Shown here: one piece after another, positions 57,812 through 64,000 of the stretch
Position numbering within the stretch: position 1 is the stretch's first letter
Layout of the letters: each line of letters begins with the position of its first letter
Source of the DNA: Hydrogenophaga sp.
Lineage (GTDB): Bacteria; Pseudomonadota; Gammaproteobacteria; Burkholderiales; Burkholderiaceae_C
NCBI RefSeq assembly: GCF_014773545.1
Contig: NZ_SDDV01000003.1
Location: forward strand, 165,048 to 229,047
DNA length: 64,000 nucleotides
Direction: 5' to 3'
The notes under the pieces: model-generated
Database searches by the model: none
What the model saw: the letters and a program-made list of their open reading frames with translations, nothing else
What the model was told of the DNA's origin: nothing
Translations under genes and position numbers: made by a program

Positions 57812-59635
57812 TCAGGCCCTGACCTTGACGTAACGGCCCGGTGCCGCTTCAATGGCGGCGTACTGCTTGCCCCTGCCGTAGGCCTTGGGTGCCGCTACGG
57901 TTTTGCCCGCCAGGGGTTTGAGCCAGGCCGCCCAGTCGGTCCACCAACTGCCCGGGTGTTCGGTGGCGCCGGCCATCCAGTCGTGCACCGAAGGCGGGTA
58001 CACGCCGTCGGCCCCGATCCAGTGGCTGCGCTTGTTTTTGCTGGCCGGGTTGATGACGCCGGCGATGTGACCGGACGCCCCCATGACGAAGCGCTTGTTG
58101 CCGCACAGCACCTGTGTGCTGGCGTAGGCGCCGCCAATCGGGACAATGTGGTCCTCGCGCGAGCCGTAGATGTAGACCGGCAAATCGAGCCGGGTCAAAT
58201 CGACCGGCTGGCCGCAGACCTGGAGCTGGTTCGGCTTGGCCAGCTTGTTTTCCAGATAGGTGTTGCGCAGGTACCAGACGTAGAACGGGCCGGGCAGGTT
58301 GGTGCTGTCGGAATTCCAGTACAAGAGGTCAAACGGCGGCGGCGACTCGCCCTTGAGGTAGTTGCCGACCACGTAGTTCCAGACCAGGTCATTCGGACGC
58401 AAAAAGCTGAAGGTGGAGGCCAGATCGCGCCCGGGCAGCAAGCCACCCTGGGCAAACTGCATCTCGCGCAGGCGCACGAAGTTCTCGTCGATGAACACAT
58501 CGAGCACACCGGTGTCGCTGAAGTCCAGCAGCGAGGTGAGAAAAGTGGCGCTGTGCACCGGCTGCTGCCCACGCGCAGCCAGCACCGCCAGCGCCGTGCC
58601 CAGCATGGTGCCGCCAACGCAAAAGCCCAGCGCGTTGATGGAATCGGCGCCCGTGATGTCTTGCGTGACGGCAATGGCTTTGATCACCGCGTCATCGATG
58701 TAGTCGTCCCAGGTTTTGTGCCCGAGCGAAGCGTCCGGGTTGCGCCAACTGACGACAAAAGTGCGGTGCCCCTGCTCGATGCAGTAGCGAATAAGCGAGT
58801 TTTCGGGCTGCAAGTCCAGGATGTAGAACTTGTTGATGCAAGGCGGCACCAGCAGGAAGGGGCGTTCAAAGACCTTGGGCGTCAGCGGCTTGTATTCGAT
58901 CAACTGGAACAGCTCGTTTTCAAACACCACCGCGCCTTCGGTGGTGGCGACGTTCTTGCCGACCTCGAACACGCTTTCGTCGGTCATCGACACATGGCCT
59001 TGGCGCAGGTCGTGCAGCAAGTTGGCCACCCCCTTGGCAATGCTCTCGCCCCGGGTATCCAAGGCCTTTTTCTGCGCCTCGGCGTTGCAGGCCAAAAAGT
59101 TGCTGGGCGCGCTGGCGTCCACCCACTGCTGCACCGCAAAGCGCACCCGGGCGCGGGTTTTGGCGTCGCCCTCAACCGCATCGGCCATGGCCAGCAAGGT
59201 GCGGGCGTTGAGCAGGTAAGACGCGGCAGAAAAAGCCGCCAGCGGATTGCTGCCCCAGGCCTCGGCGGCGAAGCGGCGGTCGCCCACCGGTTTGGCCTCC
59301 AGCCCCTGGCTCCACAGCGCCTTCAACTCTTTTTGGTAGTTGTCCTGAATTTCTTTCAGCTTGACCGGACCGAAGCCGACCTGCTGCCCACAGACCCAAC
59401 TGAACATGTCGATCGGGCCCGCTCCCATGGACGGCATGGGCATGCCCAGCGGGTTGGCCGCGCCGCTGGGCGGCATGAATGCCTTGAAAACGGCAAACGG
59501 ATCGGCGGCAGATTCAGCAGCATTCGCTTGCGCGGCAGGCGTCTGAGCGGCCTGCGTCCACTGCGCCAGCAGGTTTTGCTGCCACTGCTGAGCAGCCTGC
59601 AGCCAAGTTTGTTCGAAAGCTGATCCAGACGACAT
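57812..59635 (-). CDS. phaC: Class I poly(3-hydroxyalkanoate) synthase
   Basis: A 607-residue polymerase that makes PHB from 3-hydroxybutyryl-CoA on the granule surface. The lipase-like box GFCVGG carries the catalytic cysteine, with an aspartate in GSREDHIVP and a histidine in GASGHIAG. The N-terminal domain contains SLLLNAR-type sequence (SYLLNARTL) and the usual Ala/Gln-rich start. Size is typical of class I enzymes that need no PhaE. It is first of the pha operon. Confidence 0.97.
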   Translation of the reverse strand: MSSGSAFEQTWLQAAQQWQQNLLAQWTQAAQTPAAQANAAESAADPFAVFKAFMPPSGAANPLGMPMPSMGAGPIDMFSWVCGQQVGFGPVKLKEIQDNYQKELKALWSQGLEAKPVGDRRFAAEAWGSNPLAAFSAASYLLNARTLLAMADAVEGDAKTRARVRFAVQQWVDASAPSNFLACNAEAQKKALDTRGESIAKGVANLLHDLRQGHVSMTDESVFEVGKNVATTEGAVVFENELFQLIEYKPLTPKVFERPFLLVPPCINKFYILDLQPENSLIRYCIEQGHRTFVVSWRNPDASLGHKTWDDYIDDAVIKAIAVTQDITGADSINALGFCVGGTMLGTALAVLAARGQQPVHSATFLTSLLDFSDTGVLDVFIDENFVRLREMQFAQGGLLPGRDLASTFSFLRPNDLVWNYVVGNYLKGESPPPFDLLYWNSDSTNLPGPFYVWYLRNTYLENKLAKPNQLQVCGQPVDLTRLDLPVYIYGSREDHIVPIGGAYASTQVLCGNKRFVMGASGHIAGVINPASKNKRSHWIGADGVYPPSVHDWMAGATEHPGSWWTDWAAWLKPLAGKTVAAPKAYGRGKQYAAIEAAPGRYVKVRA

Positions 59636-59764
59636 GCAAATCTCCCAAGGTTATTGTTGCGTTCTATTATCGAAGCTTGCAGGCAAAAAAATTTGTGCCC
59701 GCACCCCGTTTTCAGGGCGTGTCTTTATGCAGGCTAAGAGCCAGCGCTGTTTTCAAGGATTGCC

Positions 59765-60091
59765 ATGTATTTGATTGTGCTGGGCTGGATGTATGTGGTG
59801 GTGCTGATGGCAGCAGCCCAGGCCTTGAGTCCGGACGGCAGCATGCCAGGCGCCATTGTGACCTTATTTTTTTACGGTTTGCTGCCGCTGGCATTGGTGC
59901 TTTACCTAGTGCGCACGCCGCAACGCCGCCAAGCCATGCGCCGGGCCGAAGCGGCGCCAGCGCAGCAGGCCAAGCTGGCGCAGGAGACAGCGCCCGCTGC
60001 GCCCGCCGCATCAGACGCGCCAGATGCAGGCGGCCATGCGCCCGCTGCTGCCGAGTTGGGCAGCGTCGCGGCGGTGCGAAAAGAAGCGTGA
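59765..60091 (+). CDS. Small membrane protein with Ala-rich tail
   Basis: A 108-residue protein with two membrane helices (MYLIVLGWMYVVVLMAAAQA and GAIVTLFFYGLLPLALVLYLV), a basic RTPQRRQAMRRAE stretch and a 50-residue Ala/Pro/Gln-rich cytoplasmic tail. The function is unknown; similar short proteins occur beside phaC in related genomes. Its 3' end overlaps the convergent pgeF gene by 81 bases, so the end of the tail is antisense to the PgeF C-terminus. Confidence 0.75.
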   Translation: MYLIVLGWMYVVVLMAAAQALSPDGSMPGAIVTLFFYGLLPLALVLYLVRTPQRRQAMRRAEAAPAQQAKLAQETAPAAPAASDAPDAGGHAPAAAELGSVAAVRKEA

Positions 60092-60850
60092 GGTCTGCGT
60101 CACGGTGCACCAGGGCGCGCTGGCGTCGTTGCCGAACACCTGGGTGATGCCCAGCGACTGCAAGTCCAGCCGAGCCAGTGCAGGCAGGTCGGCCAGGTAT
60201 TTATCGGCAGCGCGGCGCACGAAACAGGCTTGCGCCTGCGGCCGCCGCTCCAGGAAAATCTGTCGCACCTCAGGGCCGACCTCAAACGCCTGCGGCCCTA
60301 TGCACGGGCCCAGCCAGGCCAGCGTGGCGCGCGCCACCTCCGCGCGCGTGAGCAGCGGTTCAACGTCCTGCACCGCGCGCACGAAGGCGGCAAAGCAAGC
60401 AGCGAGCACGCCCGGCCCGGCCGTCACCCCGGCCGCATCCACCCCAGCCAAGCCGCGCCAGCCGGCGTGGGCTGCCGCCACCACCGTGCCTGCGCGGTGG
60501 CAAAACAAAACCGGCAGACAGTCGGCCACCATGACCACGCAGGCCAGCCCGAGATGCTGCGTCAGGCTGGCGTCGGCCACCAGCCCGTCCGGGGTATGAG
60601 GCTCCAGCGTCAACACGGCAGCGCCGTGCACCTGCTGCAAAAATACCGCCCGGCAAGCAATCAAAGCGGCCAGCCGGGCCCGGTTCTCGGCCACGGCCAG
60701 GGGGTCGTCACGCACATGCTCGCCCAGGTTGAAGCTGTCAAACGGGGCCAACGAAACGCCGCCGGCGCGGCTGCTCAAGACCGCGCGCACACCCGGCGGC
60801 GCAGGCCAGTCGGGAACGAGCCAGTCAGCCGGGAAAACGGGCGCAGTCAT
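60011..60850 (-). CDS. pgeF: Multicopper oxidase-fold purine nucleoside phosphorylase / peptidoglycan editing factor (YfiH, PgeF)
   Basis: A 279-residue DUF152 protein. The active-site zinc ligands are visible: LQQVHGA (His), VMVADCLPVLFC (Cys) and AAHAGWRGLAG (His). YfiH members act on adenosine and inosine or correct misincorporated amino acids in peptidoglycan. The start at 60850 (MTAPVFPADWLVPDW) agrees with homologues. It overlaps the small membrane protein gene at its 3' end. Confidence 0.93.
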   Translation of the reverse strand: MTAPVFPADWLVPDWPAPPGVRAVLSSRAGGVSLAPFDSFNLGEHVRDDPLAVAENRARLAALIACRAVFLQQVHGAAVLTLEPHTPDGLVADASLTQHLGLACVVMVADCLPVLFCHRAGTVVAAAHAGWRGLAGVDAAGVTAGPGVLAACFAAFVRAVQDVEPLLTRAEVARATLAWLGPCIGPQAFEVGPEVRQIFLERRPQAQACFVRRAADKYLADLPALARLDLQSLGITQVFGNDASAPWCTVTQTSRFFSHRRDAAQLGSSGRMAACIWRV

Positions 60851-61164
60851 CAGAGGTCAAGCGATTTTGGTGTGGTGAGCGGGCATGAGCAAAAGCTTCC
60901 CCGCCTCTGAGGCCTCGAAGTCCGGGCCGGCCAAAGTGACGCTCAAGCATACGCCCGGATTGAGCTTTGGTCGTGACTGCTGCGCCAACGGATTCGCCAG
61001 GGCGGAGAAAAAATGCGGCCCGCACCGGGACGACAAGAACGGATTCGGCCCAACTGTGGCATAACACACACATGGGATGGCGCGGCGCTTGGCCCGCATC
61101 GATTCATCGTCCGCGCCGTTCGCCAGCGTGTAAGCTGGCCCTTAGCTCGCGCAACAAGCCAGAC
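60851..61164. other. Intergenic region between pgeF and receiver-TPR gene
   Basis: This should contain the two divergent promoters. No gene, RNA or clear promoter hexamers were recognised. Confidence 0.4.
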
Positions 61165-62862
61165 ATGTCTAAATCCAGCACCGATCTCAGCGACGCCCGG
61201 GCCTTGGTGATCAGCAGCAACCCGCAGTCGCGCTCGACGCTGGTGGCGCAACTGCGCCAGTTCGGCATGGGCACGGTGGCGCAGTGTTCGCGCCTGAGCG
61301 ATGCGCGGCGCAAACTGGAAATTGGGGCTTTCGACGTGGTGCTCTGCGAACACCATTTCGAGCGCGAAACCATGTCGGGACAAGACCTGCTGGACGACTT
61401 GCGACGCAACCACCTGCTGCCCTTTTACACCGTCTTCATCCTGATTGCATCCGAAGCCTCATACAGCATGGTGGCCGAAGCGGCCGAGTCCGCACTCGAC
61501 GCCTACCTGATCAAGCCGTTCAAAACCTCGGCGCTGGCCGAGCGGATTTTTCTGGCCCGGCTGCGCAAAAGCGTGCTGCAAGAAATTTTCAGCGCCATCG
61601 AGGCTCAACAGCTCGAACGAGCGGTCCGCCTGTGCCTGGAACGTTTCGAGTCCAAGCAGGCTTACTGGCTCTACGCCGCACGCATCGGCGCCGAACTGCT
61701 GCTGCGCGCCGGGCGCTTTACTGAAGCGCAACAACTCTACGAAGCGGTGGTGCAAGCCAAAACCCTGCCCTGGGCACGGCTGGGCGTGGCGCGCACCCAA
61801 CTCGATGCCGGCTACCCGCAGCGCGCGCTGACCACGCTGCAGAGCCTGATCGAGACCGACCCCGGCTACGCCGACGCCTACGACCTGATGGGTCGGGCGC
61901 AGTTCGAGCAAGGCCACTTTGACCTTGCGCTGTCGACCTTTCAGATGGCCACCCGGCTCACGCCCGATTCGGTCAAACGTCTGCTCAAACACGGCATGAT
62001 GGCCTTTTACGCCGGTCAGCGCGAAGTGGGTATCGAACTGCTGGACCGCGCCACCCGCATCGGGCTCGACTCCAAACTCTACGACCCCCAGGCACTGGTG
62101 CTGCTGGCGCTGGCCAGACTGAAAAACGAGGACACGCGCGGCCTGCAACGCTGCGCCGAACAACTCAACCGCTTGCGCCAGCGCAGTCCAGACAGCACGC
62201 GGCTGCTGCGCCTGTCCGACGCGCTTCACACCCTGCAATTGATCAAGGAACAGCAGACGGCGCGCGCGCTCGAAAACGTGCGGCGCATGGCCAAGACCAT
62301 CCTCGACCCAGACTTCGACTTTGAGTCCGCCAGCAACTTGCTGGCCCTGATAACGCAACTGGCCGTGCGCTCTATCCAGCTCTACGAGGTGGACGCAGCG
62401 GTGGACGTGCTGGGTCTGCGTTTTTGCACCAGCCGCGCGCTAACCGAACTGCTGGCTTGCGCCGCCGCCGGACGGCCCGAATTCGCCGAACGCATCCACG
62501 CGGCGCACACCCAGGTGCTCAAACTTTCCGAGCAGGCCATGACCCAAAGCCTCAAGGGCAATCCGCGCGGCACCGTTCTCATGCTGCTCGATGCGGCGCA
62601 GTCCACCCGCAACGGCAAGCTGATCGAGTCGGCCCATCAGGTACTGCTGCACCGTGCAGACCAGATCGAAGACTTGCCCGCGCTGCAACAACAGGTGCAG
62701 GCGATGCGAGAGCTCTACCACACCCAGCAGACGCACATCAGCCTGGGCGACCAGACCAGCGCCGCAGCCTCCGCCAGCGGCGTGGCGCTACCGGTCGGCT
62801 ACAAACCACCCAGCACAGTCGGCCTGCTGTCGAGCCAGCCGCAGATCCATCCGGGGGCCTGA
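61165..62862 (+). CDS. Degenerate receiver domain fused to TPR-like region
   Basis: A 565-residue protein. The N-terminal 130 residues have the CheY fold (ALVISSNPQSRSTLVAQLRQFG, then AYLIKPFKTSALAERI with the conserved Lys-Pro). The phospho-acceptor position in FDVVLCEHHF is Cys/Glu instead of Asp, so it is probably not phosphorylated. The rest is helical, with TPR units such as AQQLYEAVVQAKTLPWARLGVARTQLDAGY and YADAYDLMGRAQFEQGHFDLAL. It may be a scaffold in signalling or motility. The ATG at 61165 follows homologue length. No operon partner is adjacent. Confidence 0.85.
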   Translation: MSKSSTDLSDARALVISSNPQSRSTLVAQLRQFGMGTVAQCSRLSDARRKLEIGAFDVVLCEHHFERETMSGQDLLDDLRRNHLLPFYTVFILIASEASYSMVAEAAESALDAYLIKPFKTSALAERIFLARLRKSVLQEIFSAIEAQQLERAVRLCLERFESKQAYWLYAARIGAELLLRAGRFTEAQQLYEAVVQAKTLPWARLGVARTQLDAGYPQRALTTLQSLIETDPGYADAYDLMGRAQFEQGHFDLALSTFQMATRLTPDSVKRLLKHGMMAFYAGQREVGIELLDRATRIGLDSKLYDPQALVLLALARLKNEDTRGLQRCAEQLNRLRQRSPDSTRLLRLSDALHTLQLIKEQQTARALENVRRMAKTILDPDFDFESASNLLALITQLAVRSIQLYEVDAAVDVLGLRFCTSRALTELLACAAAGRPEFAERIHAAHTQVLKLSEQAMTQSLKGNPRGTVLMLLDAAQSTRNGKLIESAHQVLLHRADQIEDLPALQQQVQAMRELYHTQQTHISLGDQTSAAASASGVALPVGYKPPSTVGLLSSQPQIHPGA

Positions 62863-62889
62863 TCGATACCAGTCGCAACCTGCGCGCGC

Positions 62890-63798
62890 TCAAGCCGGCA
62901 GCGCCGCCTGAGCCGCCAGCACGCGGCCGAGCTGCGCACGCAGCGCCTCGCGCAGCGTCGGGTCGGCCAGCGCCAGTTCAACCGTGGCCTGCAGAAAACC
63001 CTCTTTGCTGCCGCAGTCGTAGCGCGTACCGGCGTAGCGAAAAGCCTGCACGCGCTCATGGCCAATCAGCGCGGCAACGCCATCGGTGAGTTGAATCTCA
63101 CCACCGGCGCCACGCGGCTGGCGGCGAATGCTGTCAAAGACCGTCGGCGTCAAGATGTAGCGCCCGGCCACCGCCAGGGTGGAAGGCTCTTGCCCAGGAG
63201 CCGGTTTTTCCACCAAGCCAAACACCTCGGCCAGCGGCTGCTGCGCGCCATGCACGTCAACCACGCCGTAGCGGCGGGTTTCGCAGCGGGGCACATCCTG
63301 CACCGCCAGCAGCATGCCCGGGCTGCTGGCATAAGCCTGCACCATCTGTTGCAGCACCGTTGGGCCACCCGCAGCCTGATCATGGCCCATCATCAAATCG
63401 TCGGCCAACAGCACGGCAAATGGCTCGTCGCCCACCAGCCGCTCGGCACACAGCACCGCATGACCGAGTCCGAGCGCGCGTGGCTGGCGCACATAGACGC
63501 AATCCATGTCGTCGGGCTTGATAGCGTGCACCAGTTGGAGCAGCGCACTCTTGTGAGCCGCCTGCAGTTCGGCTTCGAGCTCGAAAGCGGTGTCAAAATG
63601 ATCCTCGATGGCGCGCTTGTTGCGCCCGGTAACGAAGATCATCTCGCGAATACCAGCCGCATAAGCCTCCTCCACCGCGTACTGAATCAGCGGCTTGTCC
63701 ACCACCGGCAGCATTTCTTTTGGAATCGCCTTGGTAGCAGGCAAAAACCGCGTGCCCAAACCGCCGACCGGAAACACCGCCTTGCGAATCGTCGTCAT
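62890..63798 (-). CDS. galU: UTP--glucose-1-phosphate uridylyltransferase
   Basis: A 302-residue nucleotidyltransferase making UDP-glucose for exopolysaccharide, LPS or glycolipid synthesis. The nucleotide loop [35 protein letters not shown] is at the N-terminus. [31 protein letters not shown] and AVLLADDLM follow, then GRYILTP and [12 protein letters not shown]-glucose could also serve the Agt-like glycosyltransferase at 1.3-2.4 kb. It is transcribed alone from upstream DNA containing a REP cluster. Confidence 0.97.
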   Translation of the reverse strand: MTTIRKAVFPVGGLGTRFLPATKAIPKEMLPVVDKPLIQYAVEEAYAAGIREMIFVTGRNKRAIEDHFDTAFELEAELQAAHKSALLQLVHAIKPDDMDCVYVRQPRALGLGHAVLCAERLVGDEPFAVLLADDLMMGHDQAAGGPTVLQQMVQAYASSPGMLLAVQDVPRCETRRYGVVDVHGAQQPLAEVFGLVEKPAPGQEPSTLAVAGRYILTPTVFDSIRRQPRGAGGEIQLTDGVAALIGHERVQAFRYAGTRYDCGSKEGFLQATVELALADPTLREALRAQLGRVLAAQAALPA

Positions 63799-63911
63799 GA
63801 AAAAGCCTTCTTTTGTATGCTAGAGCCGCGATTTCAACACAAGCGAGGGACGATCTGAACGGTCATGCGGCAACCGTACAATCAAGGGCGAGTCTATAAA
63901 TCAAAGAAGCC

Positions 63912-63999
63912 TCCGTTCGGGCTGAGCCCTTCGACCAGCTCAGGACAGGCCAAGTCGAAGCCCTGTGCAAGCCCTTCGACCGGCTCAGGGCGAACGGGG
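63912..63999. repeat. REP cluster at the window end, upstream of galU
   Basis: A forward CCGTTCGGGCTGAG, an inverted CCCTTCGACCAGCTCAGGAC and a second inverted CCCTTCGACCGGCTCAGGGC with GAACGGG. It may continue beyond the window. Confidence 0.88.
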
Positions 64000-64000
64000 A

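Overview
The window looks like chromosome of a high-GC betaproteobacterium, order Burkholderiales, probably Comamonadaceae. The support is the GcvTHP, PhaCAB, MCM-MeaB-PccBA and folP-glmM gene sets, the style of the proteins, and many dispersed repeats with the core CCTTCGACAGGCTCAGG that are common in that family. No rRNA, tRNA, phage or CRISPR was seen.

Layout. 1-4.2 kb (minus): ornithine-lipid acyltransferase (OlsB type), PlcP-type phospholipase C, GT4 glycosyltransferase (Agt type) and the 5' part of ppk1. This looks like a phosphorus-sparing lipid-remodelling and polyphosphate cluster. 4.4-6 kb (plus): a compact arsR-arsC-aquaporin arsenic operon with no efflux pump. 6-7.9 kb: DOMON-like protein and NamZ/DUF1343. 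7.9-11.8 kb (minus): glmM, folP, a 165-bp palindromic MITE-like element, then rpsF-priB-rpsR-rplI. 11.9-19.7 kb (minus): a solute symporter broken by an internal deletion, its DUF4212 partner, a TPR protein, a membrane PAS-DnaQ exonuclease fusion, a response regulator and an SSS-type sensor kinase. 20-22 kb: DUF302 protein and scoAB. 22.4-27.2 kb (minus): pstSCAB with a Pho box and a hexanucleotide tract in pstB. 27.6-36.4 kb (plus): ETF-QO, gcvT-gcvH-gcvP and a B12-binding radical SAM protein. 36.5-38.8 kb: aat-bpt (N-end rule) and an IclR regulator. 38.9-46.6 kb (minus): PbpG-like peptidase, leuA with a leucine-rich leader peptide and attenuator, pssA, an MCP, a VOC protein and a methyltransferase. 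46.7-54.9 kb (minus): the propionyl-CoA to succinyl-CoA operon (mcm, meaB, pccB, pccA), invaded by two GIY-YIG nuclease modules. 55-59.6 kb: GntR regulator and phaC-phaA-phaB. 59.7-64 kb: small membrane protein, pgeF, a degenerate receiver-TPR protein and galU.

The most unusual signal is a dispersed palindromic repeat (called REP here) found at 30.6, 31.2, 32.6, 33.7, 40.2, 48.8, 50.5, 51.6, 52.1, 52.7 and 63.9 kb. Two copies sit in frame inside gcvP. Two homologous GIY-YIG nuclease genes between mcm and meaB are bounded by REP copies. Both end in a REP-encoded peptide followed by a 21-bp tandem array that begins with a REP arm, and the second is fused in frame to meaB. This suggests, as inference, a GIY-YIG nuclease-associated repeat system comparable in concept to REP/RAYT pairs.

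Functionally the window joins phosphate starvation (pst, ppk1, lipid remodelling), carbon storage and short-chain acyl metabolism (PHB synthesis, propionyl-CoA carboxylation, ETF-QO, 3-oxoacid CoA-transferase), glycine cleavage and leucine synthesis.
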